Origin: Deltaproteobacteria bacterium
Lineage (GTDB): Bacteria; Bdellovibrionota_C; UBA2361; JAAYZI01
Reading direction: 5' to 3'
Length of the DNA stretch: 14,986 bases
Assembly (NCBI GenBank): GCA_012514925.1
Contig: JAAYZI010000180.1
Location: 1-14,986, forward strand
Shown: in pieces, positions 1 to 7,340 of the stretch
How positions within the stretch are numbered: position 1 is the first letter of the stretch
How the letters are laid out: each line of letters opens with the position of its first letter
Position numbers and translations under genes: made by a program
Notes under the pieces: model-generated
Database searches by the model: none
What the model saw: only the letters and a program-made list of their open reading frames with translations
Told to the model about the DNA's origin: nothing

Positions 1-232
1 TTAACTCCGCGTCACCGCCGAGAGGCTTAAAACAAAAATTGCATAATCAATTCTACGCGTAAGCGGTGCTGTAACCGTTTGCATGGATATTACTTTCTCC
101 GGAGAAAGCAAACTGTAAATAAAATTAACTCCGCGTCACCGCCGAGAGGCTTAAAACAAAAATTGCATAATCAATTCTACGCGTAAGCGGTGCTGTAACC
201 GTTTGCATGGATATTACTTTCTCCGGAGAAAG
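1..232. repeat. Tandem pair of 124-bp-period repeats
   Basis: Two copies of a 108-bp unit (1-108 and 125-232) are identical at every base, separated by a 16-bp A-rich spacer (109-124). Each unit contains an inverted repeat caccgc/gcggtg, a small hairpin aattg-cataat-caatt, and ends in a perfect 16-nt palindrome ctttctccggagaaag (93-108 and 217-232). In the first copy gtttgc (77-82) can also pair with gcaaac (108-113). No reading frame of useful length crosses the units. The lack of any substitution points to recent duplication, gene conversion or functional constraint. The array starts exactly at base 1, so it may extend further left. It could be duplicated small RNA genes, the 3' untranslated part of an upstream gene, or protein binding sites; the sequence does not decide. 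Confidence 0.95.
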
Positions 233-237
233 TGAAT

Positions 238-290
238 TTATCTCCGCGTTACCACCCAGGCTGAAAACACTATCCGTTTACAAAATCATC
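238..290. repeat. Decayed third copy of the left-edge repeat
   Basis: After the second unit the sequence restarts with ctccgcgttaccaccc (from 242), which matches the unit start ctccgcgtcaccgcc with a few changes. An 'aggct-aaaac' block and a 'ccgttt' block follow in the same order as in the unit, with the middle missing. The following hairpin and its attactttt tract (from 310) stand where the intact units carry attactttctcc plus the palindrome. This reads as a diverged, internally shortened third repeat whose end has become a terminator. The alignment was done by eye and is only partial. Confidence 0.5.
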
Positions 291-330
291 CGCCCCTGAT
301 CAGGGGGCGATTACTTTTTTCTTTTTTCTT
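291..330 (+). terminator. Intrinsic terminator reading rightward
   Basis: A GC stem cgcccc (291-296) pairs with ggggcg (304-309), extended by a T-G wobble around loop gatca, and is followed by attactttttt and a second run of T. This is a classical Rho-independent terminator for transcription on the + strand. No coding region lies upstream inside the window, so the transcript it ends must come from the repeat array or from a gene left of base 1. Its T tract runs straight into the 60-bp element that starts at 330. Confidence 0.8.
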
Positions 331-389
331 GATAATCGCACTGGTAACAGACCGTAATCCCTAAACTTAATATTCATGTGAACGGATAC
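330..389 (+). repeat. 60-bp inverted element, copy A
   Basis: This block matches the reverse complement of 14923-14982 at 54 of 60 positions without gaps. The first 22 bases (330-351) and a 20-base block (364-383) are identical; the six differences sit at 352, 353, 360, 362, 363 and 384. The second block includes ttcatgtgaa, a near-palindrome with arms ttca/tgaa. Copy A ends 172 bp before the ATG of the secreted-protein gene and faces it the same way that copy B faces hpt. It may be a shared control element or a dispersed repeat. Confidence 0.9.
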
Positions 390-561
390 AGTATTTTTAT
401 ACCACCAACAGCCCCTCTCGCCCCTCCTAACATACAGGGTCAGTGGCTAATAACTAGTTGTATTTATTAATTTTCTAAAAAGGTCCTGCGCTTTTAAGAC
501 ACAACCCATCCACAACTCAGCATAACGACTTCAGAGGTTTTTTGTTTATTGAGGTTTCGTT
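390..561 (+). promoter_or_regulatory. Upstream region of the DUF1554 gene
   Basis: This AT-rich stretch has no gene. The only clear signal is the ribosome binding site gaggt at 551-555, six bases before the ATG at 562. A weak sigma-70-like pair is possible: ttcatg at 373-378 (inside copy A) and tttata at 396-401 with 17-bp spacing, but the first hexamer matches the consensus poorly. I see no convincing operator or terminator here. Confidence 0.4.
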
Positions 562-3486
562 ATGGATTTTCCCCTTGCTCGCCCCAGGCTGCGCGCTATT
601 GGCTTTATCGTTGCCATCATACTCTCCAGCTTGGCAACGGAGCTACGTGCTGAATTAACCACCAATCACCAGTTCGCAATAATCTCCGACAATACTAAGC
701 CTGGTCAGGCGCATACCGCCCAAGAAGAGAGCATCGCCCCATTTGGAAAGAACTCCTTTATGGCGGTGTGGAGCCAAAGACGGGACAATAATGCCGGAAC
801 CAGCACAGATATAATGGTCAACATATTTACTCCCGCATCGGGCTGGGTGGACCCGATCACCCTAAATGAGAACATCCCAAATTCCGCAGACGGCGCCTAC
901 AATCCCAGAATTTTCATAAATGAAAACGGAGAACGCGGCCCAGAGGCACATATCTTTTGGATCCAATTAGTCAGAGACCAAAAGAGGTGCAGAAACTATT
1001 GGGGAGTCTGTCATGACATTTACAACGCTGTTATCAGCGCAGACAGTCCAAATCCCACACCTAAGCTTTTCGCGCCGGCTATATCCTCCAAACCCGACCT
1101 CCCTACTGTGATCTTCAACAACCTCGGAGAAGGCATGGCTGTTTACAGCGACGTTCTTTTTACTTCTTCAGGCTCGGTCATCGTCGGCCAAACCTCCACA
1201 GAATCCAGCCGACACTACTTAAGCGAATACCGCCGCGGCATCTGGAACCCACGCACCCTTCTAGGGCAATTTGATAATTATGCGCCAGTTGAAAAAATCC
1301 TAAAAACCGGCGATACCTCCGCCGTTTTAATCTGGAAACAAAGCTATGGATACCGAAGTGACAGGCGCGGCGGAGTGCAGCCCGGCTTTCAAAAATTCCT
1401 TAGCAGAGACTACAGTTTAAGCAACGGCTGGGGGAAAACCAAGCCAATCGCGCAGTCTCACCCGAGCGTTCCAAATTTCGGACAGCCACTCACCTTTATA
1501 GATGCCCAAGCTAATGAAGCGGGGAATCTAACGTGCATTTGGTACTCGCTGGAAAAGTTCGCTAACAATTTAGGTGGCGCGCAAGAACGTTTTCGCATTT
1601 ACGCCACCAGTCGCGGCGCGTATGGAAATTGGTCTACGCCCCAGCTCCTAGAACACTCCCACTCAGGGCACCCTTACCCTAGTGCTCCCGTATTGGCATC
1701 AGCGCCGCATGACCAGTGGATTGCGCTCTATGGGCAGCAGTGCGGTCCCGAGCGGAGAAGAGGAATGGGCTTCTCACAATACTGTACCTATCAAATCCGC
1801 AAGCAGGGAAATAGGCCGTGGAGCAAACCACACTTACTATATGAGTACAACCATCAAGGCACAGGTCAAAAAATCGCGTTTTACACACTCGCCAATGTAC
1901 AGAATAGTTATCCGCTGGCATGGTTCTATGAAAAAGATGAGAGAGGCAAACTCCACCATTTTCTGCGCCAAGCTCAAGCCCAGGGTTTCGCCCCAGCTTT
2001 GTATGTAAAAGAGAACGCCTATAAAAATTGGGAAATGGGTTCCATTCAAACCATGTCCGGATTGACCAACCAAAGTCTAGTCGTCAACCAAGCAGGCACC
2101 ATCGCCGGAATCTCCGCACAATCTGCAACCCCTCCGGCTGCAACCACGGCATACCGAAACTTAATCACAGCTTTCGTTGGAAGTCATGAACTAGATCCAG
2201 AGCCCGAACCAGACCCAATTGCGACTCCAACTCTAACGGAAATCCCTGAGGCTTACGATTATCTTGCTTTCGTCAGCTCCGAAAGATACTTACCAAGCGC
2301 ACTTGGCGGCATTGACGGTGCCGATGCGCGCTGCCAAGAGCTCGCCCAAAATGCCGGCTTAAGGCACTTTGACTCTTTCAGAGCCTTACTATCTGATAGT
2401 AACAATGACGCTCGTACACGCCTAAACTTAGAGGGTCCCGTTTTCAATATGGCAGGCGAGCTGGTGGCCCGAGACGGCCAACAGTTTTGGAATCAATACT
2501 GGACAGCTTCAATAAACTACTCAGAACTCGGCGACCCACCTCTGATAAGTGCGGCTTGGACCGGCACCGTAAAAGGTGGTTTCCGGGCACCTAAGCCGAG
2601 TAATAACCATACTTACTGTGATAATTGGAGTTCCAGCTACGGCGTAACGATCCCCTTGGTTACTCGCAGCAGATCAGGGTTTCAAGCCCCTCAGCCCCGC
2701 AGTACCGGTGGCTATGGCTGCGCTAACTTGCTCCACATTTTGTGCATCGGAGCAAGGACCAACAAATTAGATCCAACCCCAACTCCAACCTCAACTCCAA
2801 TCCCAACTCTAACCCCCACACCTAGACAGACCGCAACACCTACTGCAAGACCCACACTAAAACCTACTCTGAGTCCTACGCCTACAGCAACTCCTGCTCC
2901 CACCCCATGGCCGACTCAGACGCCGCCACCAACCTTAACTCCTACACCTAAACCAACTGGTAGTGCACCCACACATGTAATTTTCGTGACCTCAACCAAC
3001 TATACCACCTCGCAAATGGGAAGCATTGCTAAGGCAGATCTGCTCTGCCAAAAACTTGCACTGAACGCCGCGCTTAACAAACCAACATCCTTTAAGGCCG
3101 TGCTATCAGATGCTACAGTCAATGCACGAGACCGCATTTACATAGGAGGTACCATCAAAAACACGCGCGGTATACTGGTAGCCAACAATGCCACGCAATT
3201 ATGGAGTGGATCGTGGTCTAATCCAGTTTACTACACTGAACGTGGCACAATCTCCAGCAATTCGATCATTTGGACTGGAACACGCTCAGATGGCACCAAG
3301 GCACTTGGCGGTCCTGCCAGTAGCCCATATCAGCAATTTTGTGCTGACTGGAGCAGTAGCGCAGGCGCTGTGACAGTTGGAAACGCCTATACAAAAGACT
3401 ATCGCGCTTTAGATGTCTACAATGGAGGCGTACCCGCCAGCGCATGCTCAAACACGATGCCGTTTTATTGCATCGGAGAGCAGTAA
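562..3486 (+). CDS. Secreted protein with two DUF1554 domains
   Basis: This encodes a 974-residue exported protein of unknown function. Residues 1-30 form a signal peptide: basic start, hydrophobic IGFIVAIILSSLA, likely cleavage after ELRA. Residues 31-535 contain recurring Trp motifs (GWVDPITL, IWNPRTLL, GNWSTPQLL, PWSKPHLL) at fairly regular spacing, as in secreted beta-propeller proteins; that fold is inference. An acidic Pro-rich linker (about 541-560) leads to a first DUF1554 domain (about 562-730), then a Thr/Pro linker (about 735-800), then a second DUF1554 domain (about 804-974). Both domains show the ADxxCQ-LA motif, W-T-G-T, C-D/A-x-WSSS and a final CIG. The start is fixed by gaggt six bases upstream. 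The gene converges on the minor-pilin operon with a 15-bp gap. A surface adhesin or binding protein is plausible; it lacks recognisable PilY1 calcium motifs. Confidence 0.9.
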   Translation: MDFPLARPRLRAIGFIVAIILSSLATELRAELTTNHQFAIISDNTKPGQAHTAQEESIAPFGKNSFMAVWSQRRDNNAGTSTDIMVNIFTPASGWVDPITLNENIPNSADGAYNPRIFINENGERGPEAHIFWIQLVRDQKRCRNYWGVCHDIYNAVISADSPNPTPKLFAPAISSKPDLPTVIFNNLGEGMAVYSDVLFTSSGSVIVGQTSTESSRHYLSEYRRGIWNPRTLLGQFDNYAPVEKILKTGDTSAVLIWKQSYGYRSDRRGGVQPGFQKFLSRDYSLSNGWGKTKPIAQSHPSVPNFGQPLTFIDAQANEAGNLTCIWYSLEKFANNLGGAQERFRIYATSRGAYGNWSTPQLLEHSHSGHPYPSAPVLASAPHDQWIALYGQQCGPERRRGMGFSQYCTYQIRKQGNRPWSKPHLLYEYNHQGTGQKIAFYTLANVQNSYPLAWFYEKDERGKLHHFLRQAQAQGFAPALYVKENAYKNWEMGSIQTMSGLTNQSLVVNQAGTIAGISAQSATPPAATTAYRNLITAFVGSHELDPEPEPDPIATPTLTEIPEAYDYLAFVSSERYLPSALGGIDGADARCQELAQNAGLRHFDSFRALLSDSNNDARTRLNLEGPVFNMAGELVARDGQQFWNQYWTASINYSELGDPPLISAAWTGTVKGGFRAPKPSNNHTYCDNWSSSYGVTIPLVTRSRSGFQAPQPRSTGGYGCANLLHILCIGARTNKLDPTPTPTSTPIPTLTPTPRQTATPTARPTLKPTLSPTPTATPAPTPWPTQTPPPTLTPTPKPTGSAPTHVIFVTSTNYTTSQMGSIAKADLLCQKLALNAALNKPTSFKAVLSDATVNARDRIYIGGTIKNTRGILVANNATQLWSGSWSNPVYYTERGTISSNSIIWTGTRSDGTKALGGPASSPYQQFCADWSSSAGAVTVGNAYTKDYRALDVYNGGVPASACSNTMPFYCIGEQ
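2770..2961 (+). repeat. Thr/Pro low-complexity linker
   Basis: An imperfect run of act-cca and aca-cct type codons encodes a Thr/Pro-rich stretch (about residues 737-800 of the DUF1554 protein) that joins its two C-terminal domains. Such linkers are flexible, extended and often glycosylated in secreted proteins. Codon usage within the run is mixed, so it is not a recent simple-sequence expansion, but it could still vary in length between strains. Confidence 0.85.
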
Positions 3487-3510
3487 TAATAAGGAAGGTT
3501 CCTACTGCTC
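3478..3510. other. Inverted repeat formed by two convergent gene ends
   Basis: The octamer gagcagta (3478-3485) pairs perfectly with tactgctc (3503-3510). It arises because both convergent genes end in the codons gag cag ta(a/g), Glu-Gln-stop. A tighter inner pairing aggaa/ttcct is also possible. No T tract follows on either strand, so this is not a standard intrinsic terminator, although a hairpin over both stop codons could act as a weak bidirectional one or protect the 3' ends. Confidence 0.6.
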
Positions 3511-5346
3511 AAAGTCACGCACAAAGAGCTCTTGTCTTAGATACACAAAGCGCGGACTCATGGGCGGAAGTTTGGCAGCATCATTAAAATCTGTATCGTA
3601 GTCCCAGTCGCGTATTGGCGCCTCATATTGCGGATTACCATAGACCCACCAGCCGTCGACATGCCGCGGCACATTTAAACTCACAAAAGATCCGCGATAA
3701 GTCAGAGTTTTGCCGCCCCAATGCTCGTGAAAGCGAGGGTAATTTTCGAGCCCACCGTTGTAGGCGCCAAGGCTTTGACCACCGCTACCCTCTACCCCGC
3801 CTGTCGTATCAGTGCCGGACAAAACGGCCGCGTTTACAGTGGTGTTGCCAGCCACTCGGTTGCTAAGCGTCTTGGTACTGGCGGCATCATTAAAGTTCCA
3901 TGCACTTGAAAGTATATTAAAGGAATCACAAAGCACGGCAGCTGGGATCTTACCGTAAGAATTAAAATTTCCCCCTACATAAAAAGCCTGGTCACTAACA
4001 AGAGTAATGCCCTTTACAAGAGCAGCCCCCGACAAATTCGACTGAAGCCTAGCCGCGTTTCTGACCCTGACTCCGTACAAATTCTTTATCTGTCCAGCGC
4101 TATGTGGTCCAGAGACTGTCAGATGCCACACCAGTCCGCCCTCAGTAGTGTCACTAAGAGCCTTGCCTCCCATAATCTTGGGCGAGGAGCTGCTATTTGT
4201 TGACTGAATACAGTTTAGCAGCTCAATCATGTTTATCTCCAACATGCGAATAGTTCCACCTTCCCGATTATTGTAGAATGTATTACTGGTACCAACCGGC
4301 CTGCCGTTTATTGTTCCCGCACAGCCATGCAAGCTGGCGGTGGCGCCAGCATCCACGCTGTTATTTGCATTTCTCACCTCCACCCCGCTTGGCGAATTTG
4401 AATAGTCAGGAGCACCGGCTGAGGTTAATCTCAGCACCAACCTAAGATCTGCGGCGTCCCAATACGTGTTGCCTGCGCCCGGATTCAAGTCTTCCGGAGG
4501 CGGAACATCTAAAATATCGACACCGGTGCGAATCATACCGTTCCAAGGGTTGAGACTTGTCTTTTGTATCTTGGTGCGTGAACTACAGGAGTTAAGCAGG
4601 GTACGATAAGCAGCAGGATCCATGATTTTCACTGGCTTGCTATCGCAAACGCTGTTGTTCTTTCTGCCGCGGTACAAGCTTCCAGCCGTGGTGACCTGGC
4701 CCTTTATATTTAGAGCTTCCTGCGTATTTAAGTACAGATCCCCGTTGGTATGAACCGGCCCCGACAATGTCATGGTTCTTCCGGGCAAAATCTCTAAGTC
4801 CTTATCGTAGAAAGCCATAAATTGAAACATCGGAACGAGTCTACTCTTAAAGCGCAGCTCTAACATGGCTTCCGTACGCCGCGCCGAATTAGTAGCCACA
4901 GAGCGAGTAGAGTAGCGATATTCCTGGGCGCTTAAATTCTGATAAAGTTCACCGGGGGGAATAACGGTGTTAATCGGATTGCCTGCCGCTTCCAGCACAT
5001 AAGTATCGGCCCGATGCTTCCCAAGCGAGTAACTTTTGCACCTAAAATCCCCGCTTCCCGTATTACCGCCTGTACAGGGGTTAAGCTCACTTGGGCTTGT
5101 ACCGCTGGGACGGTTATACCCCATAAAAGTCGCTCGAATCTCCTCAGCGCGCAGATTTAAACCAGCCTCAGCCGCAAAAAAGCCCTGAGCACTGTTGCTG
5201 GTGGCCTTGGTGGTGGCAAGTTCAATATTGGTTACAAAATGATGGGCGGCCACCATGCTTAGTAAAACTAAAATCAAAAGCAACGTTGCGACAATGACGA
5301 TGCCGTGGTCATTTGTGTACGCATTACTGTTTTTAATCGGTATCAT
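3502..5346 (-). CDS. pilX: Large PilX-type minor pilin
   Basis: This is a type IV pilus assembly protein with a PilX N-terminus. From the ATG at 5346 it has 614 residues. Residues 1-15 are a class III leader ending NDHG, followed by the hydrophobic helix IVIVATLLLILVLLSM without Glu5, as is usual in PilX. The family signature NSAQGFFAAEAGL follows. The C-terminus (RDWDYDTDF, LPPMSPRFVYLRQ) fits the long PilX proteins of uncultivated and delta-type bacteria rather than the roughly 170-200-residue Pseudomonas PilX. The body contains a GPVHTNGDLYL segment typical of these long forms. The start at 5346 is preferred over an upstream ATG at 5397 because taggtgg sits nine bases before it and the upstream choice would overlap pilW. 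It is the last gene of the operon, 13 bp after pilW. Confidence 0.88.
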   Translation of the reverse strand: MIPIKNSNAYTNDHGIVIVATLLLILVLLSMVAAHHFVTNIELATTKATSNSAQGFFAAEAGLNLRAEEIRATFMGYNRPSGTSPSELNPCTGGNTGSGDFRCKSYSLGKHRADTYVLEAAGNPINTVIPPGELYQNLSAQEYRYSTRSVATNSARRTEAMLELRFKSRLVPMFQFMAFYDKDLEILPGRTMTLSGPVHTNGDLYLNTQEALNIKGQVTTAGSLYRGRKNNSVCDSKPVKIMDPAAYRTLLNSCSSRTKIQKTSLNPWNGMIRTGVDILDVPPPEDLNPGAGNTYWDAADLRLVLRLTSAGAPDYSNSPSGVEVRNANNSVDAGATASLHGCAGTINGRPVGTSNTFYNNREGGTIRMLEINMIELLNCIQSTNSSSSPKIMGGKALSDTTEGGLVWHLTVSGPHSAGQIKNLYGVRVRNAARLQSNLSGAALVKGITLVSDQAFYVGGNFNSYGKIPAAVLCDSFNILSSAWNFNDAASTKTLSNRVAGNTTVNAAVLSGTDTTGGVEGSGGQSLGAYNGGLENYPRFHEHWGGKTLTYRGSFVSLNVPRHVDGWWVYGNPQYEAPIRDWDYDTDFNDAAKLPPMSPRFVYLRQELFVRDFEQ

Positions 5347-5359
5347 TGTTTTTAACCAC

Positions 5360-6247
5360 CTAGTTAGAAAGCACATTCCTGGGGAAAAATCTGGCACTGA
5401 GCTGACGCTCCAGCACCTCTCCTCTAAAAAGTTCCTGACCCGTGAGGGTTATGCCGATTGACTGCATCAAGGTCCAATTATCTGAACCTGAAAAAGTTGA
5501 TTGAACGCCCCCTTCTTGCATGAAGACCTCTACCTGCATATCCGTGACTCCAAAAGCCACATTAAGAGGGTTATCGCTCTCGCCATTTTCGATTAACTGC
5601 AAGGTGTCATCACTAACCCTAAACCTCCACTCCTCCATAATGTAAGCTGCCGATGAAGCATTGCTGTAATCGTTAGCCCATGTGCCCGATGCGCGCACAG
5701 CGGCGTACTGACCATTACTGTCGATCTCTCCGCTGTAATCAAAATACTCGCCGAGGTCGGTCGAGGTATCAAAAACATAAGCTCGCACGCTGCCATCACG
5801 GGCTTGACGCCATGCGCGCCAAACCTCGTAGTTGTGGGTGTTTCCGGCGTAAACACAACCCGATTCCGAACCGTAAGCAAAGATCAAGTCTGCCGCTGTT
5901 CCTGCAACAATTGGAACGCAGACTTTTAGCACCTCATCCAGTAAGTTTCGCCTTAAAATCAACTCATCTGGCGCTCCATTCACGCCATCAATCACCTCAA
6001 TCGCCGGAAAGGCTCCGTTAAAATTCTCGCCTGCCACCCGCGCGGTGGAACCAATAATGTCTAACGCACCCCTTAAATCCTGATTGATCCTGGTGCGGGC
6101 CACATCCTTTCTATAGGCGTTTCGACTGTACAAAACAGAGCTTAAGGTCAGTCCTAGTGCCAGCAGTCCAATCGTTACTGCCACCAGCAGTTCTATCAGG
6201 GTAAACCCAACCTCAGCGCAGCCGGGTATATACGGTCTCAACCTCAT
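5360..6247 (-). CDS. pilW: PilW-type minor pilin
   Basis: This encodes a minor pilin of 295 residues. MRLRPYIPGCAEVG is the class III leader; prepilin peptidase would cut after the Gly to expose FTLIELLVAVTIGLLALGLTL, with Glu at +5. In known systems PilW forms part of a tip complex with FimT-, PilV- and PilX-like subunits that initiates pilus polymerisation in the inner membrane. An earlier in-frame ATG at 6325 would overlap pilV by more than 100 bp and give an overlong leader. The ATG at 6247 has aaggtgag about eight bases upstream and overlaps pilV by only 35 bp. The segment RTRINQDLRGALDIIGSTARVAGENFNG after the helix is typical of PilW. Confidence 0.85.
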   Translation of the reverse strand: MRLRPYIPGCAEVGFTLIELLVAVTIGLLALGLTLSSVLYSRNAYRKDVARTRINQDLRGALDIIGSTARVAGENFNGAFPAIEVIDGVNGAPDELILRRNLLDEVLKVCVPIVAGTAADLIFAYGSESGCVYAGNTHNYEVWRAWRQARDGSVRAYVFDTSTDLGEYFDYSGEIDSNGQYAAVRASGTWANDYSNASSAAYIMEEWRFRVSDDTLQLIENGESDNPLNVAFGVTDMQVEVFMQEGGVQSTFSGSDNWTLMQSIGITLTGQELFRGEVLERQLSARFFPRNVLSN

Positions 6248-6596
6248 ACACCTGCTCACCTTTATAAACGACATCCACCGTGAGATGCCTTGTGTTTTCG
6301 CTTGGACAGTAAGTTGCGTTTTCACAGTATGAAACCGTCACATCATAGCTGCGCCCTCCCACCATTACTGTCTCACTTGGGGTACTACCAGAGGTAGGTA
6401 ACGTACGCGGGTCACTCAACCTAAGCTCATCCAAAACTCTTTGCGCAGCCTGAATCGCTTCAGTCTTGATTTCAGTACGGGTGTTATAGTGCATAAAGCG
6501 CAAGAAAGAAGGCGCTACCGCGCTGGTCACCAGGGCTAACACGCCCAGCGCAACCAAAACTTCTACTAATGTAAATCCGGCGACTCGGTTTTTCAT
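6213..6596 (-). CDS. pilV: PilV-type minor pilin
   Basis: This is a 127-residue minor pilin. The leader MKNRVAG is followed by FTLVEVLVALGVLALVTSAVAPSF, a perfect type III processing site with Glu at +5 and one membrane-spanning helix. The QAAQRVLDELR segment after the helix resembles PilV and GspI. The ATG at 6594-6596 shares one base with the TAA of fimT (TAATG), with gggga just upstream, so translation is probably coupled. The 3' end overlaps pilW by 35 bp. Two Cys residues (CENATYC) could form a disulfide in the small globular head. A GspI-like secretion pseudopilin is an alternative, but linkage with PilW and PilX favours the pilus. Confidence 0.83.
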   Translation of the reverse strand: MKNRVAGFTLVEVLVALGVLALVTSAVAPSFLRFMHYNTRTEIKTEAIQAAQRVLDELRLSDPRTLPTSGSTPSETVMVGGRSYDVTVSYCENATYCPSENTRHLTVDVVYKGEQVYEVETVYTRLR

Positions 6597-7054
6597 TAAT
6601 CCCCATCGACTTCTTTAACTGCCCCGCCCAAAAATACTTCCACGAAACGGCCTCTTCCCCCGGCGGCGCTAAGTTCAATTAAGACATTATCGTCTGGTAA
6701 GCCGCGTGAGTTGTAGCAAACACTCCAATCTGTGTCGCTAAGCCTTACCCCCGTAGGTAGATCCAAAGTTAAACGGGAATCGTCGGTGGTATCTTCATCA
6801 CCGCAGGTGGCACTGTAATGGGTTACGACTTCGGAGCTTGAAAGGGGAACCACGGTGTATGCAGAAGTGGTTGAAATCGCCCTGGCGCGCACCTGTTTGA
6901 AAAAAGAAACTAGTTCGGCGGTGCTGTCCTCAAGCGGGTCGTTAAGCTGCTGCAGCTGACTGACTGCTATGGCACTCACCGCCACCATCAGCCCTAGGAC
7001 AGCCAAAAGCTCAATTACCGTAAATGCCGTATCGTTTCTATAGTCAGACCGCAT
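6596..7054 (-). CDS. fimT: FimT/GspH-type minor pilin
   Basis: This is a 152-residue minor pilin and the first gene of the operon. The chosen ATG at 7054 gives a ten-residue leader MRSDYRNDTA before FTVIELLAVLGLMVAVSAIAV. Residue -1 is Ala instead of the usual Gly, while Glu +5 is kept. The region after the helix (STAELVSFFKQVRARAISTTSAYTV) is typical of FimT/GspH, and the C-terminal GRFVEVFLGGAVKEV with a preceding CYNSRGLP segment fits the GspH fold. The start is supported by gcgagg just upstream; a TTG at 7090 in the same frame would give an atypically long leader. FimT/FimU proteins belong to the priming complex, and some bind DNA during transformation. Confidence 0.85.
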   Translation of the reverse strand: MRSDYRNDTAFTVIELLAVLGLMVAVSAIAVSQLQQLNDPLEDSTAELVSFFKQVRARAISTTSAYTVVPLSSSEVVTHYSATCGDEDTTDDSRLTLDLPTGVRLSDTDWSVCYNSRGLPDDNVLIELSAAGGRGRFVEVFLGGAVKEVDGD

Positions 7055-7109
7055 AGAACCTCGCCGATGGGTGGTGCAAGATTCATGCAAGCTTACAGAA
7101 CTTAACCTT

Positions 7110-7334
7110 ACCGTATGAAAAGATTACGGTTTGTTGCTTCTAGGTCATGGTTATCGCTACGTTTCGAAGCATAGACTTGGGTAGGAATGTCCCCTATCCA
7201 TGCAAATAATGAACACCTTGAAAGTCCGAGGAAGTACGCAGCTCTACGGGATTTCCCGTAGGTGCTCTCTGAAACCTGTATTTGTGTAGCCCTTAAAACC
7301 CGTGTTAGTTTGAAACCAACTCTGCAACAGGCGG
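7110..7334 (+). promoter_or_regulatory. Hairpin-rich leader of the small Cys protein gene
   Basis: About 220 non-coding bases hold a run of possible hairpins on the + strand. They are accgta/tacggt (7110-7130), tgcttc/gaagca (7135-7171), tgggtagg/cctatcca with one G-T pair (7178-7200), and ctacggg-attt-cccgtag (7244-7261, the strongest). An imperfect gtt(a)gttt/aaaccaac hairpin lies near 7303-7319. In addition cctgt (7275-7279) can pair with acagg (7327-7331), which overlaps the ribosome binding site aggcgg (7329-7334). I recognise no known riboswitch class. A structured leader that controls translation is the inference; part of the region must also hold the leftward fimT promoter. Confidence 0.4.
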
Positions 7335-7340
7335 TAAGTT

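Noticed and set aside
1..232. Integron attC (VCR-like) repeats or a CRISPR array
   Set aside because: The 124-bp period is similar to VCRs, but there is no RYYYAAC/GTTRRRY core pair and no cassette gene between units. For CRISPR the repeat is far too long and the spacer is a 16-bp A-rich tract.
2712..2903. Gly/Val-rich reading frame on the minus strand
   Set aside because: It is the antisense of the Thr/Pro linker; its GVGVGV-like composition is an artefact of the repeated codons on the other strand.
562..3486. PilY1-type pilus tip adhesin
   Set aside because: Its position next to minor pilins suggested it, but there is no von Willebrand-type domain, no DxDxDG calcium loop and the C-terminus is clearly two DUF1554 domains.
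5347..5397. Upstream ATG for pilX at 5397
   Set aside because: It would overlap pilW by 38 bp and give a 32-residue leader, while the ATG at 5346 has a strong ribosome binding site and a typical 15-residue leader.
7303..7319. T-arm of a tRNA
   Set aside because: The loop reads tttgaaa rather than ttcganc, one stem pair is mismatched, and no D-arm, anticodon arm or acceptor stem fits around it.
7201..7331. c-di-GMP-I riboswitch or RNase P RNA
   Set aside because: Short strings such as tacgcag and gaaagtccgagg recall conserved blocks, but the rest of either consensus is missing and the order of stems does not match.
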